Of a DNA stretch of 38,165 nucleotides, positions 1 through 8,791 are shown piece after piece (position 1 is the first letter of the stretch; each line of letters begins with the position of its first letter). Origin of the DNA: JBBIQS01 sp037442205 (GTDB lineage Bacteria; Myxococcota; Myxococcia; Myxococcales; UBA5297); assembly GCA_037442205.1 (NCBI GenBank), contig JBBIQS010000075.1, positions 1 through 38,165 on the forward strand, read 5' to 3'. The position numbers and the translations under genes were made by a program. The notes below the pieces were generated by a model. That model did not search any database, was not told the origin of the DNA, and saw nothing but the letters and a program-made list of their open reading frames with translations.

Positions 1-120
1 CTGGGCCACTGCCTGCTGACCGGATCCGGGGCCGGGGTGGAGGCGATCCGGGTGGCACCGACCAATGGCACGCTGGCCCTGGTGCGCATGCGGGTCACCC
101 TGCTCGGAGCCAGCTGGTAG
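1..120 (+). CDS. C-terminal end of an unidentified protein (partial)
   Basis: An open frame runs in from the left edge and stops with TAG at 118-120, giving the last 39 residues of a protein. The piece is rich in Val, Leu, Gly and Thr and ends in LLGASW, compatible with a beta-rich domain, but no family can be named. It converges on the two-CW gene, with 29 bp between the stops. The coding claim rests on the open frame and the compact spacing only. Confidence 0.5.
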   Translation: MGHCLLTGSGAGVEAIRVAPTNGTLALVRMRVTLLGASW

Positions 121-149
121 CGGCGCGGCACGCACGGCCAGCCGGCGTC

Positions 150-467
150 TCAGTCGCCGCTGCGCCTGGCGGGCTGATACTTCTGCCCGGGCAAGAGCAG
201 CAGGAACGCCTCGCCCTCTTCCTTGCGAACCGACTTGAAGACCTCGCACGAGGTGCAGGTCAGCCGCTTGGCGGCGCTGTCGCCCTGGATCACTCCGCCG
301 CACAGGGTCCCGGCGACCGCCCAGCAGATCCGGCCAGCGTTGCGCCCTCGGTTGACGCCGTCGGCCGCCTCATTTTTCGCGGCCGGGCAGACGCCCATCT
401 CGGTGACCCGCCCTCCTCCCGGCTCCCTGCCGCACTTCAAGCGCTCCCAGCAGTTGGTGGCTCGCAT
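150..467 (-). CDS. Two-CW domain small cysteine-rich protein
   Basis: This is a 105-residue protein with two Cys-Trp motifs, CW at 6-7 and CW at 48-49, and further cysteines at 12, 27, 56, 71 and 74 (the last two as CTSC). The pattern NCWE..KCGREPGG, then CPAA, then ICWA.AGTLCGG matches the small two-CW domain family of proteobacteria as I know it. The function of that family is unknown; the cysteines could bind a metal or an Fe-S cluster, which is inference. There is no signal peptide, so it is probably cytoplasmic. The start ATG lies about 8 bases after an AAGGGG-like stretch. It is divergent from the next gene, with a 140-bp shared upstream region. Confidence 0.8.
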   Translation of the reverse strand: MRATNCWERLKCGREPGGGRVTEMGVCPAAKNEAADGVNRGRNAGRICWAVAGTLCGGVIQGDSAAKRLTCTSCEVFKSVRKEEGEAFLLLLPGQKYQPARRSGD

Positions 468-607
468 GAGGCCGCCCCTTTCAACCGGTGTCAGCGCCGC
501 TCACGGTAGTGAACCCTGCGCCGGCGACCAACGCGCTCGGAGAAGGCTCGACCTCGAAGTGCTGATAGTCATCGGAATACGATTTCGGAGCTTTCGGGAG
601 TCGCCGG

Positions 608-1342
608 ATGGGTTGGCAACGGATTGCCGCGGCGCTGGCCCTCGTGCTTGTGCCGGAGGTGGCGCGGGCCGGGCCGCCGTTCATCACCGATGACCCGGAG
701 CCGGTCGAGTACCGGCACTGGGAGTTCTACCTGGCGACCCAACACCTGCTCACCGCCGACGGCGCCATCGGGACTGCGCCCCACGTCGAGATCAACTACG
801 GGGCGATCCCGAACCTGCAGCTCCATCTGATCGCCCCGCTCGCCTATGCCTGGACCCGCGGGGGGCCGCTGCTCTACGGTCCCGGAGACGTCGAGCTGGG
901 CGCCAAGCTGCGCTTCGTGCAGGAAGGCACCTGGATTCCGATGGTGGGAACCTTCCCGCAGCTCGAGCTGCCGGTGGGCAACGCCTCGCGAGGGCTGGGA
1001 GCCGGCACCGTGCGCGCCTTCTTCCCGCTGTGGCTGCAGAAGAGCTTCGGCGACTGGACCAGCTACGGCGGCGGCGGCCTCTGGCTCAATCCGGGAGCGG
1101 GGAACCGGAACTTCTGGTACTTCGGCTGGCAGGTGCAGCGCCGGTTGTCAGACCTGGTGGTCCTCGGCGGCGAGGCCTTCTACACCACCCCCGACCGCGT
1201 CGACGGAAGCGGCGACCTGCGCTTCAACCTCGGACTGATCCTGGACCTCAGCGAGCTCCACCATCTGATGGTCTCTGCCGGCCGCAGCATCGTCGGCGAC
1301 AGCCTGTTCCAGGGATATCTGGCCTATCTGCTGACCCTGTGA
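608..1342 (+). CDS. Outer-membrane transporter-like beta-barrel protein
   Basis: This 244-residue protein begins with a typical signal peptide ending near ARAGPP (residues 1-22). The mature part is a series of short amphipathic strands with alternating aromatic residues, such as HWEFYL, HVEINY, LQLHLI and WQVQRR. The GPPFITDDPEPVEYRHWEF opening is characteristic of a family of outer-membrane-like proteins often annotated simply as transporter. The barrel fold and outer-membrane location are inferred from strand pattern; the substrate is unknown. GGGAG lies about 8 bases before the ATG. It converges with the lipase-like gene, with 9 bp between stops. Confidence 0.75.
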   Translation: MGWQRIAAALALVLVPEVARAGPPFITDDPEPVEYRHWEFYLATQHLLTADGAIGTAPHVEINYGAIPNLQLHLIAPLAYAWTRGGPLLYGPGDVELGAKLRFVQEGTWIPMVGTFPQLELPVGNASRGLGAGTVRAFFPLWLQKSFGDWTSYGGGGLWLNPGAGNRNFWYFGWQVQRRLSDLVVLGGEAFYTTPDRVDGSGDLRFNLGLILDLSELHHLMVSAGRSIVGDSLFQGYLAYLLTL

Positions 1343-1351
1343 GCGCCGAGA

Positions 1352-2755
1352 TCAGCGCCGCAGCTGCGCCAGCACCCAGCTCACCGCTTCGGAGGCGCGG
1401 GCCAGGTCGAGGTGGTTGAGATGGAGCGCGTCCACCGTGGCGATGCGGGCGCCGCGGCGGGCGAGCCCGCCGCTGGCCGAGGCGCTGGCGACGAAAACCA
1501 ATCCGTCGCTGGGATCTGCGGTCTCGCCGGCCGCGCCCAGCTGCGGATTGGTGCCGTAGAGGACCGAGATCCCGACGCGGGGATCGAGGCCGGTGCGCTG
1601 CAGGGCGTCGATGAACCCCGCACGGCCCGGTCCGGCGTTGGCGATGGCGGCGGCGATTCCCTCGGATTGGACGAAGGCGCTCGAGCCGCCGAAGTAGAGG
1701 GCATCGCGGGTGGCGTTGGCATCGGTGGTGGCGCTGGCGGCCGCCAAGGGAACCGGGTGCTCGGCATCGGCGGTCCAGTCGTGGAGCAGCTGCACCTGTC
1801 CCCGGTAGAGGTCCGAGCCCAGGTACCAGCGCGGATAGGAGCGCCAGGCCCCCTCGATGTACGCCGACTGGAAGCCGAGCGGCGCGCTGCTGCCGGTGGC
1901 GATGACCGAGAGGTTCCCCAGGTAGTAGCGGAACGAGGTGTCGAGCCCCTTGAACGGCGCGGCGATGGCCAGGTAGCGGCGCACGTCGCCGCGATAAGGG
2001 AGCTTTCCCACGAGCTCGGGCCATGCGTCGTGGAGCGAGGCAAGGTAGGCACAGGCCGCGGCGTTGCCCTTGCTGTGGGCCACCAGGTCGACCTGGGCGG
2101 CCCCGGTGCGGGCGCGGATAATGTCGATCGCCGAGGCGATCAGGCGGGCCTGGGTGAGGTTGTCGCCGTGGACGTGGGCGAAGGAGATGGCGAAGGTCGG
2201 CAGGCCGGCGGCGGCCAGGGCCTGCATCAGGCCGGGTTGGGCGATGGACGCCGGGGTCTGGATATCCCAGGGATGAGCCCAGGCGCGGTTCATGTCGTCG
2301 CCGGCGCCATGGATCAGCAGCACCGGCGTCCCGGAGGCCTTCGACCAGCCGGGCGCGTAGCCGAGGAGGAAGTAACCGTCGCTCTTGAGGTGTCCGTAGT
2401 CGCCGAGCTTGTAGTCGGAAGTGGTGCCGCCGGAGCCGTCGAGCACGAAGAGGTCGGCCGGGAAGGCGCCGCGGACCTTGTCGTTGGCGGGCAGGGCCCG
2501 GCGAGCGAGGGATTCGCCGGGGGAGGTCAGGCTCGAGTCGTGCCAGAGCTCGATCTTCTCCCAGGGTGCGGGGTCTGCGGGAGCGGATGCCAGCGTCAGC
2601 CGAGCGGGAACCGAGGCGTCGAAGGGAAGGCCTCCGGCATCATCGCCGGAGCTGCCGCCGTCGGAGGCTTCGGCGCCGGATCCGGGCGGATTGGCGGAGC
2701 AGCCTGCGGCAAGGGAAAGGGCGAGCAGGGGCAGGATGAGGCGGGCGTAGGCCAT
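1352..2755 (-). CDS. Secreted alpha/beta-hydrolase lipoprotein (lipase-like)
   Basis: This 467-residue protein starts with a lipoprotein signal, with lipobox LAAGC and the acylated cysteine at 19, followed by a Gly/Ser/Asp-rich linker. The hydrolase core shows the oxyanion HG at 149-150 and a nucleophile elbow AHSKG with Ser228. Acid and base candidates are the Asp in DPSDGLV and His448 in LNHLD near the C-terminus. This order fits a triacylglycerol-lipase-like fold and suggests ester hydrolysis at the envelope or outside the cell. The elbow carries Ala where Gly is usual (AHSxG rather than GHSxG), seen in some lipases. The substrate cannot be told. AGGA lies 8 bases before the ATG. The gene appears monocistronic. 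Confidence 0.82.
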   Translation of the reverse strand: MAYARLILPLLALSLAAGCSANPPGSGAEASDGGSSGDDAGGLPFDASVPARLTLASAPADPAPWEKIELWHDSSLTSPGESLARRALPANDKVRGAFPADLFVLDGSGGTTSDYKLGDYGHLKSDGYFLLGYAPGWSKASGTPVLLIHGAGDDMNRAWAHPWDIQTPASIAQPGLMQALAAAGLPTFAISFAHVHGDNLTQARLIASAIDIIRARTGAAQVDLVAHSKGNAAACAYLASLHDAWPELVGKLPYRGDVRRYLAIAAPFKGLDTSFRYYLGNLSVIATGSSAPLGFQSAYIEGAWRSYPRWYLGSDLYRGQVQLLHDWTADAEHPVPLAAASATTDANATRDALYFGGSSAFVQSEGIAAAIANAGPGRAGFIDALQRTGLDPRVGISVLYGTNPQLGAAGETADPSDGLVFVASASASGGLARRGARIATVDALHLNHLDLARASEAVSWVLAQLRR

Positions 2756-2987
2756 GGCGGGATCCTGCGATGGGCGGCAGCGGCTGGCAATCGACCCCGG
2801 GAGTTCCGAGCCTGGACCGGCAGCGAGGGACTAGCGCCCTGCCGTCGTCTGCGCAGATTGCCCGATTTCCCCCGAGCCCACGCGCGTGCCTGCGAACGAA
2901 GCCATGCCGAGAGTTGATACTCTGGTCTCGGGAAAGTCCTTGCCTGGCCCGTCCCAATCCGAGCGGACATCGCGCGAGAACCGTCAA

Positions 2988-3368
2988 ATGAATCTCAGAC
3001 CGCCGAAGGCGCTGGCGACCGCGGTGGCACTCCTGACTTCGGCGATCGCGGGCTGCGACCCCGCGTTTACGCTGCATGCGGTGGTTCGAGAGCCCGGTGG
3101 GCAGGTGATCTCTCCGACGGTTCGCATCGGTGGCCCTCAGTGTCATGAGGCGGAATTGCGGGGGCGTGGCGAACACCAGAGCTACTTCGGAGCCCTGGGC
3201 GCCCTGCCTCTGTGGTGCACGGTCACCGTCGAGGCTGAAGGCTGCGAGCCCAAGACCTTTCAGGTTTCGGAGCTCTGCCAAAGCAGGTTCCTCCTCGGCG
3301 GCTGCACCAGCTTGGAGCTCGACACCGAGCTGGAGCGAAAGGCCCCGAAGCCCGAGGGCGGCCCCTGA
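2988..3368 (+). CDS. Small lipoprotein of unknown function
   Basis: Starting at the ATG at 2988 gives a 126-residue protein with an N-terminal signal and lipobox AIAGC (Cys23). A longer frame opens at 2886, but its extra 34 residues are hydrophilic and precede the signal, so the inner start is preferred. The mature part has several cysteines (CHEAEL, LWCTVTVEAEGC, ELCQ, GGCTS) that could form disulphides. The segment VREPGGQVISPTVRIGG resembles the first strands of a carboxypeptidase-regulatory-like beta sandwich, and the next gene encodes several such domains. Function unknown. It converges on that gene across a 380-bp gap. Confidence 0.65.
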   Translation: MNLRPPKALATAVALLTSAIAGCDPAFTLHAVVREPGGQVISPTVRIGGPQCHEAELRGRGEHQSYFGALGALPLWCTVTVEAEGCEPKTFQVSELCQSRFLLGGCTSLELDTELERKAPKPEGGP

Positions 3369-3748
3369 CCTTCCACAGGCGGCAGGTGGGGCACTCATCG
3401 ACGTCCCGGGCAGCGTAAGTCGCGGCCCTCTGCCTCCAAACGGACGCTCCGGCTGTCCGGGAGGCGACGAGAGCGTCCCATCGGTGCTCGCGGCTGTTCT
3501 CGGCCAGGGGGAGCGGGCCCACTCTGCCCCCGCTTCTGCAAACCAAGTGGCGTTGCAGACCAAATCGGGCAGGTAATCTTCAATCGGCAGAAGCCAGCGA
3601 GGGGCTCCGGGCGACCGGGGCCCCTCGTTGTTTGCGGGCGCGGCACAGGTCGGGGACCTGCTTTGCGTAACCCCTCTTCCTCGGGGCCGCGAACCGCTCC
3701 GACTCGTGGCGCCGCCACGGCCTGCACCGCTTCTCGACGCGCTGCGAC
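3369..3748. other. Intergenic region without a recognisable gene
   Basis: This 380-bp stretch lies between two convergent envelope-protein genes. Short frames occur on both strands, but none has a signal peptide, a family motif or a convincing start. The only clear element is the terminator-like hairpin at 3598-3633. Confidence 0.6.
3598..3633 (+). terminator. Intrinsic terminator-like hairpin
   Basis: CGAGGGGC at 3598-3605 pairs perfectly with GCCCCTCG at 3620-3627. The stem extends inward through a T-G pair and CCGG/CCGG around a GCGA loop, and TTGTTT follows at 3628-3633. The orientation suits plus-strand transcripts. It lies 230 bp after the nearest plus-strand stop, so it may end that gene's transcript or an unannotated small RNA. 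Confidence 0.65.
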
Positions 3749-5671
3749 TCAGTTCTCTCCAGGGTGCGCTAGCTCAAACCGAACCCCGGTCACCTGTCCC
3801 GGCCGGGCCTCCACCACCCGACGGGCGAACGCGGCCGGGGAGTATTCCGCGTCGCAGGGGCGATCCGCCTCGGGACTGAGCTGACATTCGGCCCAGACGA
3901 CGCAGGCGCCAGGCTCGACCTCGAACCGCGCCGAAGATGCCCAGGTTTCCTTCCTGAACAGCTCGCCAAGTCCGTCGACCGTCAAGCCGCAGTCGATGGA
4001 GACACGACAGCCGCAGAGATTGTCGCGCTCTGCGATCGCGACGTCGAAGGTCGCGGCCGGGCCTGAGGCCAGCGAGAGGGTCACTTCTCGCGGCGGGGGA
4101 ACTTGGACCAGCGCGCGAAAGCGACCAGGGCAGTTGACCACGGCATCGCCGAGGAGCGAGCGGAAGGGCGGGGTCATCGGGTCGGGGCAATCGAGCAGGG
4201 CCATGAGGTAGGTGCCGGGGCGAAGGCCTTCAAGATAGAAGGTGCCATCCTCGCCGGTGGTGGCGGCGGAGCACTTCTCGCTCTCGTTATCGGCGCCGGT
4301 TTCCCCGAACGTGCGCCGGCAGGCTTCGACCCCGCGCCCGGCGGCCGGGGCTCCCGTCGCCTTGACGACCCGCCCGCGAAGGGACTCCGACCGCCTGAGC
4401 GGAACCTCGAGCGGGGCTGCCTCCCGGCGACTGAAGAATCGAGACACGCGCGCTCCGGAGTAGCCGCGCGCAGAGACCGTTACCGCGTATTCGTCCTCCC
4501 AGGGGACGAAGCCTCTGTATGCTCCAGGACCATCGGCATCCAGCGCGGTGAACAAGTCGCGCGAGGAGGTCGCCAGCACCGTGGCTTCGGAGATCGGGGC
4601 CCCCGAATCAGCGTCGACCACCCGAACGCTGAGCAGTACCGACGGCTCGAGCTTGAGCTCGATGCCGTCGACGTCGCCGGGAAGCTCGACCAACGCGAGA
4701 GCCGAGCGGCCCTTGCGCCGAGGCTGCAAACCGAATCTCTTGAGCCCCACCTCCTCGGTGGCGAAACGTCCGCGCTGATCGGTGATGATTCGGGAAGTCA
4801 GCGCCCCCTCGACGCGCACCTCAGCACCGGCCGTCGGCCCGTCGTCGAGGACCACCCCGGCGAGTCGATGCCGGCGCGTCAGCTCGAAGCTGGCGGACTC
4901 GTCGCGAGACGGGATCCAGCCGTCGACTATCGCTCCGAAGCCTGGCGCGCGGGCGAGCAGCCAGAGCCTCTCGCCCTGCGGAACCCAGGCCGTGAAAGTG
5001 CCGTCCGGACGGGCCACCACCCGGGAGAAGGCCAGACGCGGGCTCCCGACCCCCACCAACACCTCGCCCCCCGCGACCGGCTTGGCGCCGGCCGAGTCAA
5101 CCAACCTACCGCGCACCGGTTCGCCAGCGAGGGAGAGCGTCACCTCATCTCCTGCGCGAACGCCTCGATGGAGGCCGACAGCCCCGTCCGCGCTCCGGGC
5201 GAGGACAATCAGATCGCCTGGAGAGGACGGCAGGGTGAAGCGACCGGCGGCGTCGCTGCGGGCCGACGCCAGTGGCGGGTCCTCGAATCGTGCCTCGCGG
5301 GCGAGGCGAAACACCTGGTCAGCGGCCTTGGGGCAGAGCGAGGCAAAGTCGAGGTCACGCAGCGCGATTGCCGCCTCCCCAGCGCCGCAGCTCACGGTCG
5401 GGCCTGGTTGCTCCTCAGATCGGTAGAGAACTACTTCGGCGGCGGCGACCGGCGCGCCCCGGCGAGTGACCTGGCCGCGCACGGGAGATGGGTTCGCGGC
5501 GGCGAATGAGGCTGCGTCGGCAGGGAATCCCGCCGAGCCTCCCGATGCCACGGCTGCGTCCAGGGGCGTGGCGTGAGCGATGGAGGGCGGCGGCAAATCC
5601 TGTCGATGACAGGGCCAAGCGCCGGCGGCGGCGAGTGAGCAGGCGAGCAGTGGCCAACGCAGAGGGTGCAC
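3749..5671 (-). CDS. Secreted multi-domain protein with carboxypeptidase-regulatory-like domains
   Basis: This 640-residue protein has an N-terminal export signal (hydrophobic 5-20, then CHRQ; the cysteine context AWPC is not a good lipobox). It contains at least four beta-sandwich units of the carboxypeptidase-regulatory-like type. The telltale pattern GRV..GAP..GAEV....TDxxGRF appears near residues 65, 185, 280 and 430, ending with GEDGTFYLEGLRPGTY. Such domains are usually structural or carbohydrate/protein-binding parts of surface proteins. No catalytic residues are visible. The C-terminal about 130 residues contain several cysteines (CGCRVSIDCG, CVVWAEC), suggesting disulphides outside the cytoplasm. 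An AGAGAG stretch lies before the ATG. Confidence 0.75.
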   Translation of the reverse strand: MHPLRWPLLACSLAAAGAWPCHRQDLPPPSIAHATPLDAAVASGGSAGFPADAASFAAANPSPVRGQVTRRGAPVAAAEVVLYRSEEQPGPTVSCGAGEAAIALRDLDFASLCPKAADQVFRLAREARFEDPPLASARSDAAGRFTLPSSPGDLIVLARSADGAVGLHRGVRAGDEVTLSLAGEPVRGRLVDSAGAKPVAGGEVLVGVGSPRLAFSRVVARPDGTFTAWVPQGERLWLLARAPGFGAIVDGWIPSRDESASFELTRRHRLAGVVLDDGPTAGAEVRVEGALTSRIITDQRGRFATEEVGLKRFGLQPRRKGRSALALVELPGDVDGIELKLEPSVLLSVRVVDADSGAPISEATVLATSSRDLFTALDADGPGAYRGFVPWEDEYAVTVSARGYSGARVSRFFSRREAAPLEVPLRRSESLRGRVVKATGAPAAGRGVEACRRTFGETGADNESEKCSAATTGEDGTFYLEGLRPGTYLMALLDCPDPMTPPFRSLLGDAVVNCPGRFRALVQVPPPREVTLSLASGPAATFDVAIAERDNLCGCRVSIDCGLTVDGLGELFRKETWASSARFEVEPGACVVWAECQLSPEADRPCDAEYSPAAFARRVVEARPGQVTGVRFELAHPGEN

Positions 5672-6215
5672 GATGAGCTCTCTGGCGGGAGGGGGAACTT
5701 CGGGTTTGTCGTCCTGGGTCGACGATCGGGGAAGTGTGCCTCAGGAGTAGGCCGTTTGGGCGCTGCCGGCGCACGGCGCTGCCAGTCAAGCTCCTCAGGC
5801 TGGAGCGATGTCCTGCGATAGAGTCGGCGCGGAGGAAGCTTCCGGCAAGAGAACCTCGAGCCCGTCGACCGGAGCGCGCAGCGACACCCTCGTTTGTTCG
5901 ACTGCAGCTCCTAGGAAGTCTGAAGGCCTTTCGGAGGCGGCCCTCTCGCTGGTTGAGGTGGAAGGCAAGCGGTCGGAAGCGCCGGAGGCATCGCGAGAGC
6001 GCGAGGAGGCAGGCCGCCTTTCCGGCGATGGCGCGGGCTCCGCCTGTCGCGGCCGGCGAGGGCGGCGCGGGGGAGTTCTCCCTGCTCGACAGCCTGACTG
6101 CTTGAAGCGAATCCGCCGGCAGTCTGTGAAGGCCGAGGCACAGGTGTAGAGCCCGATGCGAGCTCCAAGCTGGTCAGTTGCCCCGCGCAGCGTCACAATC
6201 GGCCCGCCCTCGTGG
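5672..6215. other. Intergenic region carrying repeat copy A
   Basis: This is a 544-bp stretch between two minus-strand genes. It holds the first copy of the 152-bp repeat at 5904-6055. Frames across it (for example 5808-6149, plus) are open only through high GC and lack family signals. It must also hold the promoter of the 3749-5671 gene, but no clear -35/-10 pair was found. Confidence 0.6.
5904..6055. repeat. 152-bp dispersed direct repeat, copy A
   Basis: This block aligns without gaps to 6651-6802 with about 20 differences in 152 positions (roughly 87% identity, counted by eye). Both start GCAGC.CCTAGGAA and end CTGTCGCGGCCG, and similarity stops abruptly outside. It lies downstream of the small membrane-protein gene. 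Confidence 0.85.
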
Positions 6216-6620
6216 TCACCATTGCCCGACGCGCGCAAGAAGAATGACGCCAGCTATCAAGGCGCCGAGATAGCCGATCGCTATCCAACGCATCGTCTTC
6301 GCCCTTTTCTTGTACCCGTCTCGCTCGAACTGCGAGGCGACCAGGAGCCAAAGGAAGGCGAGCAGCGGAAAAAACACTGTTGCGAGTATTGCTGTGAGTA
6401 TCCGGCCCACCCCAAGCGGGACCGTCGCGCGCGATTCATCGGCCACCTTACGCGCCGCCTTCGCCTCCTCGATCGTGCGTTCGGGGGCCAAGTTGCGGCT
6501 CTTGAGCTCATCGAAGGCGGCCTCCAGCGCCTCGGGACGGTACGTACCCTCGGGACTCGCGGCGACCTCGAGCAACTCGGCGTCGGTGCGCTTCGCCATC
6601 TCTGCAGTGAAGGACCCCAT
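6216..6620 (-). CDS. Small two-helix membrane protein
   Basis: This 134-residue protein has a charged N-terminal part that includes AELLEVAASPEGTYRPEALE, a short helical motif common in small bacterial proteins where it often precedes membrane helices. Two transmembrane segments follow: roughly residues 69-91 (ILTAILATVFFPLLAFLWLL) and 109-130. It is likely an inner-membrane protein with the N-terminus in the cytoplasm; function unknown. GGGGAG lies 7 bases before the ATG, which settles the start. It is flanked on both sides by direct copies of a 152-bp repeat, suggesting it could have moved as a unit. Confidence 0.7.
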   Translation of the reverse strand: MGSFTAEMAKRTDAELLEVAASPEGTYRPEALEAAFDELKSRNLAPERTIEEAKAARKVADESRATVPLGVGRILTAILATVFFPLLAFLWLLVASQFERDGYKKRAKTMRWIAIGYLGALIAGVILLARVGQW

Positions 6621-6989
6621 GATCGAGCTCCCCCCGCTTCACCTGCGTTAGCAGCGCCTAGGAAATTTGAAGGCCTTTCGGAAGCGACCCTCTCGCAAGC
6701 CGAGGTGGGAGGCAAGCGGTCGGAGACGTCGGAGGCATCGCGAGTGCGCGAGGAGGCAGGCCGGTTCTCCGGCGATGGAGCAGGCTGCGCCTGTCGCGGC
6801 CGACAAAAGGCCGTGCGTGGGCTGAGCTGGTGGAGCGCGTTCTGCCGCGGGTGCCGTATCGCCACCGGGTGCTCTCGTTGCAGGCGCGCGCCGTCGGTCT
6901 CTCTATAGGCCGCCCACCGTACACCGCTTTCAGGACACTCCCCCCTTCTCCCTTCGATTGTCAGACCCGCCCCGTAGACTCTCGCCATC
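6621..6989. other. Intergenic region carrying repeat copy B
   Basis: This 369-bp stretch lies between the divergent small membrane-protein gene and rmuC. It holds the second repeat copy at 6651-6802. The rest should contain the rmuC promoter, but no convincing promoter boxes were identified. Confidence 0.6.
6651..6802. repeat. 152-bp dispersed direct repeat, copy B
   Basis: Same orientation and length as copy A at 5904-6055, about 87% identical. Copy starts are 747 bp apart and enclose one complete gene. Differences are spread evenly and include first and second codon positions in every frame, so the block is more likely non-coding than part of a protein. Confidence 0.85.
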
Positions 6990-8360
6990 ATGAGCCCCAT
7001 CGTCGTCGCCCTCGCCTCGCTGGTCGCCGGCATCCTCGGCGCCGCCCTGGGATATCTCCTGCAGATCTCGAGGGCCGCGGCGCTCTCCGAGCGGGCGGCC
7101 CTGGCCGAGCAGGCCGCCCAGGCCGCGCGCGTCGCGCTCACCACCGCCCAGGCCCAGCACACCTCTCTGGTGGCGGCCGACGCCGCGCTGCGCAAGGAAC
7201 TGGAGCTGACCCGCCAGTCGTCCGAGGAGAAGCTGCGGCTGCTGACCGAAGCCAGCGAGGCCCTCTCCCGCTCCTTCTCGGCGCTCTCCGCCGAAGCGCT
7301 GGACAAGAACAGCCACAGCTTCCTGCTGCTGGCGCAGGAGACGCTGGGGCGCTTCCAGCAGAAGGCACAAGGGGAGTTGGAGAAGCGGGAGCAGGCGGTG
7401 GCCAATCTGGTCAAACCGATCCACGACTCGCTGGGCAAGGTCGACGCGCAGATCCAGCTGATGGAGAAGGGGCGCGCCGAGGCCTACGGCAGCCTGGCCA
7501 TGCACGTGCAGGTGTTGGCCCAGTCGCACCAGTCGCTGCAGGTCGAGACCCGCAACCTGGTGACCGCGCTGCGGGCGCCACACGTGCGCGGGCGCTGGGG
7601 CGAAATCCAGCTCAAGCGCGTGGTAGAGATGGCGGGAATGGTGGCCTACTGCGACTTCATCGAGCAGAGCACCGCCGCCACCGCCGACGGCAAGCTGCGC
7701 CCGGACCTGGTGGTCAAGCTGCCCGGGGGCAAGAACGTGGTGGTCGATGCCAAGACCCCGCTGGCGGCCTACCTGGAGGCGATGGAGGCCAAGGACGACG
7801 AGCTGCGCCGGGCGCGGCTGGCCGATCATGCCCGGCAGACCCGCGAGCATCTGGCCAAGTTGTCGGCCAAGAGCTACCTCGACCAGTTCCAGCCGTCCCC
7901 AGAGTTCGTGGTGATGTTCCTGCCCGGAGAGACCTTCTTCTCCGCGGCGCTTGAGCACGACCCGGCGCTGATCGAGGAGGGGGTGGCCCAGCGGGTGATC
8001 CCCGCATCGCCGACCACGCTGATCGCGCTGCTGCGCGCGGTGGCCTACGGCTGGCGGCAGGAGAAGATCGCCGAGAGCGCCCAGCAGATCAGCCAGCTCG
8101 GCTCCGAGCTCTACGGGCGGCTGTGCACCTTCGCCTCGCACCTGGAATCGGTGGGCAAGAGCCTGGACAAGTCGGTGGATTGCTACAACAAGGCCGTCGC
8201 GTCTCTCGAGTCGCGGGTGATGCCCGCGGCGCGCAAGTTCCCGGAGCTGGGGACGCCGGTGAAGGAGGACCTGCCGCAGCTCGAGCCTGTGGAGCGGACG
8301 GTGCGGGCGGTGGCCGGGGCGCTGGGAGAGGGAGAGGCGAAGAAAGCTGCCGACTCCTAA
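6990..8360 (+). CDS. rmuC: DNA recombination protein RmuC
   Basis: This 456-residue protein has the standard RmuC layout: an N-terminal membrane anchor (about 3-24), a long Ala/Glu/Leu-rich coiled coil (about 25-130), and the conserved RmuC domain (about 140-420) with the hallmark RGRWGEIQLKRVVEMAGM and VVVDAKTPLAAY. The family limits DNA rearrangement at inverted repeats and is related to nuclease folds. Its last codons (KKAADS then TAA) are echoed 2.7 kb downstream at about 11064-11088 (KKRADS then TGA), part of the junction duplication. No strong Shine-Dalgarno is seen before the ATG. Confidence 0.92.
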   Translation: MSPIVVALASLVAGILGAALGYLLQISRAAALSERAALAEQAAQAARVALTTAQAQHTSLVAADAALRKELELTRQSSEEKLRLLTEASEALSRSFSALSAEALDKNSHSFLLLAQETLGRFQQKAQGELEKREQAVANLVKPIHDSLGKVDAQIQLMEKGRAEAYGSLAMHVQVLAQSHQSLQVETRNLVTALRAPHVRGRWGEIQLKRVVEMAGMVAYCDFIEQSTAATADGKLRPDLVVKLPGGKNVVVDAKTPLAAYLEAMEAKDDELRRARLADHARQTREHLAKLSAKSYLDQFQPSPEFVVMFLPGETFFSAALEHDPALIEEGVAQRVIPASPTTLIALLRAVAYGWRQEKIAESAQQISQLGSELYGRLCTFASHLESVGKSLDKSVDCYNKAVASLESRVMPAARKFPELGTPVKEDLPQLEPVERTVRAVAGALGEGEAKKAADS

Positions 8361-8600
8361 GCCAAATCCCTCCAGCTACGCCGTCTTGTCCAATCCGAAG
8401 GCGGTGTGCAGCTCGCACACCGCCAGCTCGGTGAACTTCTCCTGGACCAGCATCGACACCATGAGCTCGCCGATCGAGATCTTCTCGAGGTTGATCCCGT
8501 CGCGGCCATCAACTCGAAGGGCCGGGTGACCATCCCAGCGCGAAAGAACGCATCTTCACCCAGACGATCGAGATCTCGGCCGCCTTGCCGATGTCGAAGG
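8337..8600. repeat. rmuC/lysC junction repeat, left copy
   Basis: Sequence from the last codons of rmuC through an lysC-like 3' end matches 11064 to about 11320 in the same orientation. Bases 8375-8460 match 11103-11188 at 83 of 86 positions. Similarity then falls to roughly 75-80% to about 8590 and fades. Confidence 0.85.
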
Positions 8601-8650
8601 AGAGGCCCGGGGGCTTCGGCAAGTCGGCGTTCTCCTGGACCCACACTTCC
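8376..8650 (-). pseudogene. Decayed fragment of the aspartokinase 3' end
   Basis: On the minus strand the frame ends in the same residues as the intact lysC: VQEKFTELAV.ELHTAFGLDK, then TA and TAG. Upstream it keeps INLEKIS where lysC has INIEMIS, then shifts frame near 8520-8545 (ISIVWVKMRS, corresponding to lysC VSIVGVGMRN, is in another frame). It also lacks about 27 residues after the LSFDIGK segment (lysC LSFTVGK). It has no kinase domain and cannot make a working enzyme. The far end is uncertain; similarity beyond about 8600 is weak. It is the left arm of the duplication that encloses the lipoprotein gene at 8792-10882. Confidence 0.8.
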
Positions 8651-8791
8651 TTGGGCCCAAAAGCGACGCCGAAGCGCTCGCCGCTCGCGTCCCCTGGCGA
8701 TGACTGCGTCGGAAATCCCAGCGGCAAGTGCGTCCAGACCCTTGGCGCCCCATCCTTGACAGCAAATCGCAGCGCAAGCTCTTCTTGGGGG

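Noticed and set aside
3500..3720. Possible tRNA or tmRNA upstream of the hairpin
   Set aside because: No cloverleaf, no GGTTC T-loop and no acceptor pairing could be formed.
5808..6908. Open frames that translate both 152-bp repeats to similar peptides
   Set aside because: All frames of the repeat stay open because of GC content; substitutions show no third-position bias.
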